Assembly (NCBI GenBank): GCA_016294165.1
Contig: JAEDCM010000002.1
Location: forward strand, 32,844-96,843
Length of the DNA stretch: 64,000 nucleotides
Direction of reading: 5' to 3'
DNA from: Anaeroplasmataceae bacterium
GTDB taxonomy: Bacteria; Bacillota_I; Bacilli_A; Acholeplasmatales; JAEDCM01
A program made the translations under genes and the position numbers. How positions within the stretch are numbered: position 1 is the stretch's first letter; each line of letters starts with the position of its first letter. Positions 55,509-62,938 of the stretch are shown in pieces. The notes under the pieces were generated by a model. That model was given only the letters and a program-made list of their open reading frames with translations, was not told the origin of the DNA and did not search any database.

Positions 55509-56846
55509 ATGGAAAATGTATTTACTTCAAAATGTATAGATATCGATTATGAAGGAAATGGTGTTTGTAAGATTGATGGATTTCCGGTGTTTGTACCTGG
55601 TTGTTTAACTGATGAGTTAGTGAGATTTGAAATCGTAAAAAAGAATAAAAACTTTGCGAATGGGAAACTCCTAGAAATCCTAGAGCCAAGCCCTTTTAGG
55701 GCTGTTTCTAAGTGTTCGAATTATGAAAAATGTGGTGGATGTAGCCTAATGAATTTAGAGTATTCTAAGCAATTAGAATATAAGAAGCATATTGTTAGTG
55801 ATACTTTAAAAAGAATTGGAAAAATTGATACCGTTATTAATGATTGTATTGGAATGGACAACCCTTATTATTATCGTAATAATGTTCAAGTTCCTTTTTC
55901 TTATAATGGTAAAATCATTGCGGGATTTTATGAGAGTAAGACGCATAATGTAGTGGATTCTTCAGAATGTTTTATTTCTAATCAATTAGTTAAAAAAATG
56001 ATTGATTATATTAAACAATTATTTATTAGATATCGCATTACAATTTATAATGAGTCCAATAAAAAGGGTTCAATTAAGCATGTCGTTTTTAGAAATAATA
56101 TGAAACAAGATTTTATGGTTATTTTTGTGACCAAGACTCCTTATTTGAATCATGAGAAAGAAATATGCGAGGATTTGATTAAGCGATTTAAAAATGTTAA
56201 ATCAATTGTTCATAATATAAATGAGGAAGATACTTCAGTGGTTTTAGGGAGAAGTAATCGCATCATTTATGGGGATGGCATTATCCTTGATGTTTTTGAG
56301 GGAAATAGGTTTGAAATTGGACCCAATACATTCTATCAAGTAAACTCTATGCAAATGAAGAAATTATATAATAAAGCAATTAGTTATGCTAATATTTCAA
56401 GTGATGATGTTATCATTGATGCATATTGTGGAATTGGGACAATAAGCTTACTTGCAGCTAAGCAGGCAAAAAAGGTTTATGGTATTGAGATTGTTAAAGA
56501 ATCAATTGAAAATGCCAATAAAAATAAAATAGCGAATAATGTTTCAAATGTGGAATTTTATTGTGGACCAGCCGAAAAACTAATTTATGATATTATTAAA
56601 AAAGATCATATTGATGCATTAATAGTAGATCCACCAAGAAAAGGCTGTGAATTAAGCTTTTTGGATTGTGTATTAAATAGTAATATTAAGCGAATTGTTT
56701 ATGTTTCATGTAATGTTAGAACGTTATCAAGAGACCTAAATTATTTATCAAAAAAATATGATGTGATAGAGGTTACACCGGTTGATATGTTTCCGCATAC
56801 TGTACATGTTGAGAGCGTGGTTCTGTTGACTAAAGTACAAAATTGA
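55509..56846 (+). CDS. rlmD: 23S rRNA (uracil-5-)-methyltransferase RlmD/RumA family
   Basis: This 445-residue enzyme has an N-terminal TRAM-like part (IDIDYEGNGVCKIDGFPVFVPG), iron-sulfur Cys (CSNYEKCGGC plus CFISN), the SAM site IIDAYCGIGTISLLAA, DPPRKGCE and the catalytic VYVSCNVRTLSRDL. Such enzymes methylate U1939 or U747 in 23S rRNA; which site cannot be read from sequence. It follows sdaA by three bases. Confidence 0.93.
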   Translation: MENVFTSKCIDIDYEGNGVCKIDGFPVFVPGCLTDELVRFEIVKKNKNFANGKLLEILEPSPFRAVSKCSNYEKCGGCSLMNLEYSKQLEYKKHIVSDTLKRIGKIDTVINDCIGMDNPYYYRNNVQVPFSYNGKIIAGFYESKTHNVVDSSECFISNQLVKKMIDYIKQLFIRYRITIYNESNKKGSIKHVVFRNNMKQDFMVIFVTKTPYLNHEKEICEDLIKRFKNVKSIVHNINEEDTSVVLGRSNRIIYGDGIILDVFEGNRFEIGPNTFYQVNSMQMKKLYNKAISYANISSDDVIIDAYCGIGTISLLAAKQAKKVYGIEIVKESIENANKNKIANNVSNVEFYCGPAEKLIYDIIKKDHIDALIVDPPRKGCELSFLDCVLNSNIKRIVYVSCNVRTLSRDLNYLSKKYDVIEVTPVDMFPHTVHVESVVLLTKVQN

Positions 56847-57031
56847 TAGTGTGAAAATGCTTGAAATATAAGGCTTTTCCGAGGATTTGGAAGTAAATCC
56901 AGGTCCTCGGAAAAACATTATATTTCAATAGCTTGGTTAAAAAAGCGATAGGACTTGATAAAGAAATTCTGGTCTTACTGGCAAAGAGGAAACCAGAATA
57001 TACGAAAAGTAATTGTAAAGGAGTAGTATGA
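56847..57031 (+). other. Structured intergenic region with a long inverted repeat
   Basis: The core stem TTTTCCGAGGA/TCCTCGGAAAA (56875-56885/56904-56914) is nested in an outer stem TTGAAATA/TATTTCAA (56861-56868/56921-56928). A second hairpin ATTCTGGT/ACCAGAAT follows near 56968-57000. No T-run follows either, so these are not ordinary terminators. No credible coding frame is present. Confidence 0.55.
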
Positions 57032-57364
57032 ATGGAATATGTGTATTTGATATGCCTTTTGGTTGCAATTGGCATGATGGTTTGGTTAAAGTTATATGAT
57101 GTCAGGAATAGCGTTTCTCAGTATTTGAGTTTAACAACAATTATTATTTCCTGTTTTGCGTATTATTTTTTAGCAATTTCAAGGACTCTTGAAGAAGCGC
57201 TTTTTGCTCAAATTATCGCTTATGTTGGCTGTGTATTTCTTCCAATTTTCTATTTTTTTATAGTTTTAGAAATCTGTCATTTGGAAATAAAGAAAGTCGT
57301 AAAAGTTTGCCTTGTATTATGTCAGTGTTGTGTGTTAGGAGGTATCGTTAATGTATTACGATGA
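57032..57364 (+). pseudogene. Truncated N-terminal 7TM sensor domain remnant
   Basis: The 110-residue product has four hydrophobic segments. The stretch FLAISRTLEEALFAQIIAYV, GCVFLPIFYFFIVLEICH resembles the N-terminal 7TM sensor region found in histidine kinases and diguanylate cyclases. It breaks off after VVKVCLVLCQCCVL and is followed by an unrelated gene, so the rest of the membrane domain and any output domain are missing. The start has AAAGGAG nine bases upstream. It may still be translated; no function is claimed. Confidence 0.6.
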
Positions 57365-57824
57365 TTTAAAATTAATTCCTGGTGAAGGAATTGGAAGAAT
57401 CAAATTTGGAATGAAATTTGATGAAGTAATAAATATTTTAAAAGAAGATGGCATTACATATTCAACAGGTATTGATCCTAACAAAGGGTGTACACCTCAA
57501 AAAGAATGGGAGACTATCTATGTTAAGGATTATATGTCATTTTGCTTTGTTGAAAATGTATTATGGCAAATAAATGCCAAAAAGAACTATAAGGGAATGC
57601 TAGAAAATGGTGTTCGTATTGGTGATACTATTCAAAATGCAGAAAAAGTGGATTCCGAGTTAGAATATGATGATTGGAATGAGGTTTTTACATCACTTAA
57701 GGGCTATTGGTTATATGATACTGTGGAATCAGGAAATAAAATATATATGATGACCATCAATATTTTAGAGTGTATGGACGATGAAGTTTTCTATTCATAT
57801 GAATGGTTAAAAAAGTACCAATAA
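57351..57824 (+). CDS. Hypothetical protein, immunity-like size and composition
   Basis: This 157-residue acidic soluble protein begins MYYDDLKLIPGEGIGRIKFG, then MKFDEVINILKE. The opening 'GEGIGxIKFGMxxDEV' pattern occurs in small orphan proteins of accessory regions, some beside toxins. I cannot assign a family. It overlaps the sensor remnant by 14 bases, with AGGAGG just upstream. It starts the accessory region. Confidence 0.7.
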   Translation: MYYDDLKLIPGEGIGRIKFGMKFDEVINILKEDGITYSTGIDPNKGCTPQKEWETIYVKDYMSFCFVENVLWQINAKKNYKGMLENGVRIGDTIQNAEKVDSELEYDDWNEVFTSLKGYWLYDTVESGNKIYMMTINILECMDDEVFYSYEWLKKYQ

Positions 57825-57947
57825 AAAATAAAAGCGTAGACTGCTGGTAACAATCTACGCTTAATTAATGGTATGTTATAACATATCATCAACGCAATTT
57901 GTATTTTATATTATTTAAATAAAAAAGTCAAGGAAGGAGGCTTACGC
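57825..57947 (+). promoter_or_regulatory. Structured leader before the DUF4417 gene
   Basis: A 9-bp hairpin AAGCGTAGA/TCTACGCTT (57832-57840/57854-57862) is followed by ATGGTATG/CATATCAT (57868-57875/57882-57889). An AT-rich spacer and a strong GGAAGGAGG follow. The layout resembles the leader of the putative toxin at 60.3 kb. Confidence 0.45.
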
Positions 57948-58673
57948 ATGACCGATGATGAAAAGATAAAAAAATATAGAGTTTCTTATACAAAAGTAAC
58001 AAATAATTCTACTGTTGATGGCAATGATGAATTTCCTGTTGTTCCATGTTATTTAGATGTAACACCAGATTACTTGTGCCTTTATGGTGATCCAAAGGAT
58101 TATAATAAAACAAATATGACATGTGTTTGCTTTTATGAATTTGACTCTGAATTTGACGGCATTAATGGATTATTTAATGCAATATATTACGAAAATGAAA
58201 AATTACTAGATTTCTATAAGGATAGATTTAAAAATGTAAGAATGGTTGTTGAACCTGATTATTCCCAAATAAGGGATATAGAATTAATAGAAAATAAGTA
58301 TAGGCAATTTAAAGCTAGAGTTGTTTCACTTTGGTTTATCAACGAAATGAATATTCCGGTAATTCCTAATTTAAATTATGCTGGAGAGTATAGCATGGAA
58401 TATATGTTAGATGGAATTAAAGAGGCCACAATGATTTCGGTATCACTTAAAGGAATTATGGATAAGGAATGTGAAGAAGAGTTACTCATAAAAGCAATAA
58501 AAAATGCCGTAGATAATTTGCCTAATCTTAAGAAAATTATTTGTTTTTCTACAAGTCCTAATGATGATAAAAATTATAGTTATTTTAAATATGCTAAGGA
58601 TGAAGGAATAGAAGTTGTTATTCCACATAATTCAATGAGATTAAGAAATATGGAATTATCTAGCAAGAATTAG
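57948..58673 (+). CDS. DUF4417-like protein
   Basis: This 241-residue soluble protein has the order of motifs seen in DUF4417: a phrase around NAIYYENEKLLDFYKDRF, VVEPDYSQIRDIELIENKYR, WFINEMNIPVIPNLNYAGEY, LDGIKEATMISVSLKG and a closing ICFSTSP. The biochemical function of the family is unknown; members are common on mobile elements. It has GGAAGGAGG upstream. Confidence 0.7.
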   Translation: MTDDEKIKKYRVSYTKVTNNSTVDGNDEFPVVPCYLDVTPDYLCLYGDPKDYNKTNMTCVCFYEFDSEFDGINGLFNAIYYENEKLLDFYKDRFKNVRMVVEPDYSQIRDIELIENKYRQFKARVVSLWFINEMNIPVIPNLNYAGEYSMEYMLDGIKEATMISVSLKGIMDKECEEELLIKAIKNAVDNLPNLKKIICFSTSPNDDKNYSYFKYAKDEGIEVVIPHNSMRLRNMELSSKN

Positions 58674-58711
58674 AATTATTACTAGTTGCTAAAATAGTGA
58701 GGTATGATTTG

Positions 58712-58901
58712 ATGAAAGAAATAGATGTAGTAAAATTAAAAAAAAGACTTTGAAGACCTAAAAATAGGCACAGAAGGTACAATTGTATATGAGCATGGTG
58801 AAGGATGCTTCGAAGTGGAATTTTTTGATGATAAAAATGAAACAATAGGCGTATTTACAATAACTGAAGATTATCTTGAATTACTTGTGGAATTCAAATA
58901 A
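58712..58901 (+). pseudogene. DUF4926-like small protein with frameshift in an A8 run
   Basis: The frame starts MKEIDVVKLKK at 58712 and hits TGA at 58751. In the +1 frame from 58746 it continues DFEDLKIGTEGTIVYEHGEG, CFEVEFFDDKNETIGVFTI, TEDYLELLVEFK to a stop at 58899-58901. Joined, this is a complete DUF4926-like protein of about 62 residues. The break falls in eight A (58738-58745); seven A would restore the frame. It may be a pseudogene, a sequencing error, or expressed by slippage. DUF4926 genes often accompany toxin or mobile loci. Confidence 0.75.
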
Positions 58902-59173
58902 TTGTCTTCTATAAATTTAATTATTTTAAGTATGGTAAGTAATATTATTTATGATATGTTTATTTTAGCAATTTCGCAATGATGATGTTCAGCCAGTTGA
59001 GTGTGTCACTCTTTTATCTTTAAAAGATATCCACGATTAATTTTAAATTTATTAAAAAAATATTGTTAGGAATAATTTGTTTAATATCGGCAAAATATAA
59101 ACAGAATTTCATACTTGATTTTGTTGTATAAAATGCCGATATGTGATAAAATAATGCCGAGGTTGGTGATAAG
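58902..59173 (+). promoter_or_regulatory. Intergenic region with repeated TGCCGA boxes upstream of the Fic gene
   Basis: ATATCGGCA (59084-59092) and its exact inverse TGCCGATAT (59134-59142), plus a third TGCCGA (59155-59160), lie within 90 bases of the Fic start. They are candidate operators for the HTH of the Fic protein. The left part of the region holds nothing I can identify. Confidence 0.5.
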
Positions 59174-60064
59174 ATGAAATATCTATCAGTAAAAGAAATT
59201 GCAAATATATGGAATGTTTCTGAAAGAAGTGTAAGAGATTATTGTAATAAAGGAAGAGTAGAAGGCGCAATTTTAGAAGGTAAAACTTGGCGTATTCCTG
59301 CAAACGCTACAAAACCAATTAGACAAATTAGACATAGTTTAAAAGAAGTGAATCTTCTTGATATTCTAAAAAGAGAAAAAGAAGGAAAATTAAGTGGTGG
59401 TATATATCATAAGATTCAAATTGAAATGACCTATAATTCTAATCATATTGAAGGAAGCAAATTAACTTATGATCAAACAAGATATATTTTTGAAACAAAA
59501 ACTGTCGGTGAAGATTTTAAAAATATATTGGTTGATGATATTATTGAAACATCTAACCATTTTAGATGTATTGATTTAGCTATAGATGCAGCAAAAACTA
59601 AGTTATCAGAATCATTTATTAAACAGCTTCACTATATTTTAAAAAATGGGACTTCTGATTCTTTTAAAACTTGGTTTAAAGTTGGAGATTATAAGATGAT
59701 TGAAAATGAGGTTGGAGGAATAGAAACAGCAAATCCTTCTTTGGTAAAAAATAAAATGAAGGATTTATTATCATGGTATAATTCACTACCTAATATTACA
59801 ATTAATGAAATAATTGAATTTCATTATCGTTTCGAAATTATTCATCCTTTTCAAGATGGTAATGGTAGAGTTGGTAGATTAATAATGTTTAAGGAATGTT
59901 TAAAGCATAATATAGTTCCTATTCTAATAACCGATGAATATAAATCATTTTATTATAGAGGATTAAAAGAATGGAAGAATGAACCTGGTTACTTAACTGA
60001 TACTTGTTTAAATGGTCAAGATATATTAAAAAAATATTTAGATTACTATAATATTAAATATTGA
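59174..60064 (+). CDS. Fic family protein with N-terminal helix-turn-helix and intact inhibitory motif
   Basis: This 296-residue protein has an N-terminal DNA-binding element of excisionase/MerR type (YLSVKEIANIWNVSERSVRDY, then WRIPANA; about residues 3-45) and a Fic domain. The Fic active motif HPFQDGNGR is complete at residues 224-232. An inhibitory-helix motif SNHIEG lies at 89-94 (S/T-x3-E-G/N), N-terminal to the core, so the protein is of the self-contained, autoinhibited kind. Fic enzymes usually transfer AMP from ATP to proteins. It has TTGGTGAT upstream and is likely self-regulated. Confidence 0.92.
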   Translation: MKYLSVKEIANIWNVSERSVRDYCNKGRVEGAILEGKTWRIPANATKPIRQIRHSLKEVNLLDILKREKEGKLSGGIYHKIQIEMTYNSNHIEGSKLTYDQTRYIFETKTVGEDFKNILVDDIIETSNHFRCIDLAIDAAKTKLSESFIKQLHYILKNGTSDSFKTWFKVGDYKMIENEVGGIETANPSLVKNKMKDLLSWYNSLPNITINEIIEFHYRFEIIHPFQDGNGRVGRLIMFKECLKHNIVPILITDEYKSFYYRGLKEWKNEPGYLTDTCLNGQDILKKYLDYYNIKY

Positions 60065-60204
60065 AAAAGTCAGTCTAAGAATAGCATGATAGTTAAGAAT
60101 GTGTATGAAGTTGATATGTTTCTATGGTGATTTTGAATACCAACTGATATATCGTCGAGACAGTAACTTTATTAACCAATACTTAAAATTGATATGTAAA
60201 AGAT
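60065..60204. other. Intergenic sequence after the Fic gene, nothing identified
   Basis: About 140 bases contain only a weak 33-codon frame (60105-60206) without a convincing ribosome binding site. Confidence 0.4.
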
Positions 60205-60247
60205 AAAAAAACGTAGTGTGTTCTTTTTTGGTTGACACTACGTTTTT
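60205..60247. terminator. Terminator-like hairpin upstream of the toxin-like gene
   Basis: The stem AAAAACGTAGTGT/ACACTACGTTTTT (ending 60218 and starting 60235) has a 16-base loop and A/T tails on both strands. It overlaps the -35 box of the next promoter. Confidence 0.7.
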
Positions 60248-60260
60248 ATTTTGCTATAAT
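60232..60260 (+). promoter_or_regulatory. Consensus promoter of the first toxin/immunity module
   Basis: Perfect TTGACA (60232-60237), a 17-base spacer and perfect TATAAT (60255-60260). The -35 hexamer is part of the preceding hairpin. Confidence 0.9.
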
Positions 60261-60264
60261 ATTT

Positions 60265-60383
60265 GTAGAAAAAGAAAAAGATTTGTCGGCTGCAACCAAC
60301 AAATCTCAAGTGATAGATAACTATCGTCATATAGTATCATATCATTTTCTTTTTAAATTTTCAAGAAAGGAGGATAAGATACT
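60265..60383 (+). promoter_or_regulatory. Structured 5' leader that can occlude the start codon
   Basis: Hairpins AGATTTGT/ACAAATCT (60279-60286/60299-60306) and GATAG/CTATC (60312-60316/60321-60325) are visible. ATAGTATC (60331-60338) can pair with GATACTAT (60378-60385), which includes the first bases of the ATG and loops out AAAGGAGG. Confidence 0.5.
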
Positions 60384-60851
60384 ATGGGAATTTTAAATAA
60401 AATTGCTAGAAGTGTTGTATATAGTTGTACTGAAAAGCCAACTCATTATGTTCATGTTGATAAACCTAAAACTTTACAGGAATATAGACAAGTGCAATAT
60501 AATAACTGGTGTAAAGCAAAAGGTGTTTATAATGGATCTTATTTACCTAAAAATCCAAGTATGTTAAATCGTAAGGGATGGCTTGATATTACTGCTAATA
60601 ATAACAATAGTGGCAAAAAACATTTTTTGAGAAAATCTTCTGGTCAGGTAGTAAGATTTGATCCTGAAAATGAAACGCAAATTGATCATTATCATTGGTA
60701 TAATCCAAATCCAACTATTCCGAAGCATAAGTTAAAAACTTTATATTTAGATAGATATGGTAAACCGTGCACTGAACGTGATAATTCACATCATTTAGCA
60801 CCACTTGATAAAGATTGTCCTAAGAATGCATTGAAGAGGTATTTGAAATGA
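60384..60851 (+). CDS. Putative small toxin (polymorphic-toxin C-terminal type)
   Basis: This 155-residue basic protein, rich in Asn, Lys, Tyr and His, has conserved-looking blocks LQEYRQVQYNNWCKAKGVYN, SYLPKNPSMLNRKGW, LRKSSGQVVRFD, HYHWYNP and LYLDRYGKPCTERDNSHHLA. The paired His and Arg clusters near the end recall small RNase-type toxin domains of polymorphic toxins. I cannot name a family, and no secretion domain is attached. A related copy lies at 62.5 kb. The next gene starts within its stop codon (ATGA). Confidence 0.6.
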   Translation: MGILNKIARSVVYSCTEKPTHYVHVDKPKTLQEYRQVQYNNWCKAKGVYNGSYLPKNPSMLNRKGWLDITANNNNSGKKHFLRKSSGQVVRFDPENETQIDHYHWYNPNPTIPKHKLKTLYLDRYGKPCTERDNSHHLAPLDKDCPKNALKRYLK

Positions 60852-61264
60852 GAAAGAAAACAATGAAAGAAAAAAAGAATATTCCATTTGGACTACATGA
60901 ATCACTTTTTGTTGATTATAAATTGGATAAAGATAGTCTAATTTTAAGATTTGCTGTAAATTGTGCGATAGTAGAATCTTTAGGAATCGAATGTGAATTT
61001 GGTGAAAAGTATTATTTATATGATGCTGTTTGTCATAACTTAAATTATTTTGAAGAAATTAATGAATATGATTTTGAATTGCTGTTATGTGAGGTTTTAG
61101 ATTTTTTTGTTTATGAGAATAGATTTAGTTTAATACTTACAGAAGGTATTAATGAGGTTTATTTTACATTTGATTGTGAGAGTATTGAATGGATTCCAAT
61201 TGTAGTATTATCATCTGATGAATTGGATAGGATTGAAGAAACAAAGTATTACAAAATATTTTAA
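60848..61264 (+). CDS. Putative immunity protein for the first module
   Basis: This 138-residue acidic protein overlaps the putative toxin by four bases. It contains IPFGLHESLFVDYKLDKDSL, ILRFAV and a late CESIEWIPIVVLSSDEL. The same pattern (P-x2-F/L-H-E/D, D-x-L-x2-RF, C-x3-W) occurs in the protein at 62.9 kb, which also follows a toxin-like gene. The acidic product behind a basic one suggests immunity; this is inference. Confidence 0.6.
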   Translation: MRKKTMKEKKNIPFGLHESLFVDYKLDKDSLILRFAVNCAIVESLGIECEFGEKYYLYDAVCHNLNYFEEINEYDFELLLCEVLDFFVYENRFSLILTEGINEVYFTFDCESIEWIPIVVLSSDELDRIEETKYYKIF

Positions 61265-61413
61265 TTAATGGAATAACAAATGGTAATTAATGAATAATTA
61301 TTTAAAGGATTAAATAATAAATAAGTACAAATGGTGCTAGTATAGATATATAGACACTTAAAGATAAACTATTAGATATGATATAATATCAATAGTAAAG
61401 GATAGTGTTAATT

Positions 61414-61683
61414 ATGAGTAAAGGCAATAGATTCGATAATGAGTTTAAGCAAATGATAGTTGGTTTGTATAATTCGGGCAAATCGATAAGTGAATTAACA
61501 AGTGAATATGGCGTTTCTAAAGCAACAGTTTATAAATGGGTTAATCTATATAGTCCCATTGAAACACCTGATGGTGAAGTAACTACTAACGCTGAAATAT
61601 TAAAGCTTAAAAAGCAATTAGCAGAGGCTCAAGAGGAACTAGAAATATTAAAAAAAGCGGTTGCCATATTCACAAAGAAGTAA
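61414..61683 (+). CDS. IS3-family transposase OrfA
   Basis: This 89-residue helix-turn-helix protein binds the element ends (FDNEFKQMIVGLYNSGKSIS, EYGVSKATVYKWVNLY) and has a C-terminal leucine-zipper-like helix (LKLKKQLAEAQEELEILKKA). The ATG at 61414 is the likely start. A run of seven A followed by G (61650-61657) near its end is a plausible -1 slippage site joining it to OrfB. Confidence 0.9.
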   Translation: MSKGNRFDNEFKQMIVGLYNSGKSISELTSEYGVSKATVYKWVNLYSPIETPDGEVTTNAEILKLKKQLAEAQEELEILKKAVAIFTKK

Positions 61684-61748
61684 ATGAACGAATTAAGTTT
61701 ATTGATGATAATAAGAACGTCTATAGTATTAAACTTCTATGCAAGTGC

Positions 61749-62495
61749 TTGGAAGTTCCAAGAAGTGTGTATTATTATCATCTAAAACATACTATAAATA
61801 GTTATCATAAAGCTAAAAAGTTGCTTGATGGTAATATATTATTGGTTTATGAAGAATCAAAAGAGATATATGGCTCTACAAAAATTACTAAGGCTTTAAA
61901 CGATATGGACATTAAAGTGAGTCAAAAACGATTGTTAAGGCGTATGCGTGCACTAGGAATACATAGTATTACTGTAAAAAATTTTAAAGCATCAGAACCA
62001 GGATATAAATGGGTTGGGGATATTACATATATTTATACTAATGAATTAGGGTGGACATATTTAGCAACTGTGATGGATTTATTTGACTTGAAAATAATTG
62101 GTTGGGAATATGCATCTTCTATGACTGATGATTTAACAATAAAAGCATTAGAAAAAGCGTGTAAAGCACGCAAACCTAAATTAGGATTAATCTTCCATTC
62201 TGATAGAGGAAGCCAATATACATCAAATAAATATGAATCGAAACTAAAAGAGTATGGCATTACACATTCATATAGTAGAAAAGGATATCCATATGATAAT
62301 GCCTGTATGGAATCCTTTAATTCCATCTTAAAGAAAGAAATGGTTAATCATATTAAGTATAAAACATTTAATGAAGCAAAGATTTCATTATTTGAATTTA
62401 TCGAAGGCTGGTACCACAACAAAAGAATTCATGGTAGTTTAAATTATATGACTCCAAATCAAAAGTATCAATCATATCTAATTAACCTTCAATAA
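61749..62495 (+). CDS. IS3-family transposase OrfB (DDE integrase core)
   Basis: The rve-type catalytic domain has the acidic triad in KWVGDITYIYT (D), IFHSDRGSQYTS (D) and NACMESFNSILKKE (E), followed by WYHNKRIHGSLNYMTPNQ. The reading frame stays open back into orfA with no stop to at least 61650, so the active product is probably an OrfAB fusion made by -1 frameshifting. The coordinates given run from the first TTG. Confidence 0.9.
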   Translation: MEVPRSVYYYHLKHTINSYHKAKKLLDGNILLVYEESKEIYGSTKITKALNDMDIKVSQKRLLRRMRALGIHSITVKNFKASEPGYKWVGDITYIYTNELGWTYLATVMDLFDLKIIGWEYASSMTDDLTIKALEKACKARKPKLGLIFHSDRGSQYTSNKYESKLKEYGITHSYSRKGYPYDNACMESFNSILKKEMVNHIKYKTFNEAKISLFEFIEGWYHNKRIHGSLNYMTPNQKYQSYLINLQ

Positions 62496-62527
62496 AAAAG
62501 TTTATCTTTTCGTGTCCAAAAACTTGA

Positions 62528-62929
62528 CCTAGATCCAATCCAAAAACATTACAAGAATATAGACAATTACAATATAATAATTGGTGCAAAGCAAAAGGTG
62601 TTTATAATGGATCGTATTTACCTAAGAATCCAAGTACGTTAAACCGTAAGGGTTGGAGAGAAACAACTTCTCATAAAAATACTACAGGTTTACATAGAAG
62701 ATTTCAAAGAAAATCTAGTGGACAAGTAGTGGATTATCATGAAAAAGCACCAACTAAAAAAGGTACAATTGCAGATGAACATTATCATTGGTGGGAAGCA
62801 TTTTCTTTAGAAGACAGTCCAAAGAAACCTAAAGGAACTCAGTATAGAGATCGATATGGCAATGTTTGTAGTGAAGGTTCAAGAGAATCGCATTTAGCAC
62901 CATTAGATAAAAAATATGATTTCAAGTAG
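62528..62929 (+). pseudogene. 5'-truncated paralogue of the putative toxin
   Basis: The open frame, beginning just after the IS right end, encodes NPKTLQEYRQLQYNNWCKAK, GVYNGSYLPKNPSTLNRKGW, RKSSGQVV, HYHWWEAF and RDRYGNVCSEGSRESHLAPL. It is collinear with the gene at 60384, with divergence in the middle. A stop at 62525-62527 and the absence of an early start show loss of the first 30 or so codons. An ATG at 62729 would give only the last 66 residues. Confidence 0.75.
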
Positions 62930-62938
62930 GAGAATAAT

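Larger units (their letters stand above)
61351..62518 (+). mobile_element. IS3-family insertion sequence (IS150-like), apparently complete
   Basis: The element is 1168 bp. Left IR TAGACACTTAAAGATAAACT (61351-61370) and right IR (62499-62518), which reads TGGACACGAAAAGATAAACT on the other strand, match at 16 of 20 positions. It contains two transposase frames in the -1 arrangement. No target duplication is evident (ATA on the left, AAA on the right). Its right end abuts a toxin-like gene lacking its 5' end. Confidence 0.9.

Noticed and set aside
56940..57030. Open frame reading LVKKAIGLDKEILVLLAKRK before the sensor remnant
   Set aside because: No start or binding site, an in-frame stop just upstream, and it overlaps hairpins; too weak to call a gene remnant.
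58980..59040. Short coding-like stretch ending in VECVTLLSLKDIHD
   Set aside because: A stop lies 22 codons upstream and no start is present; at most a decayed fragment.
60105..60206. 33-codon frame between the Fic and toxin-like genes
   Set aside because: No convincing ribosome binding site, no recognisable motif, and the end runs into a terminator.
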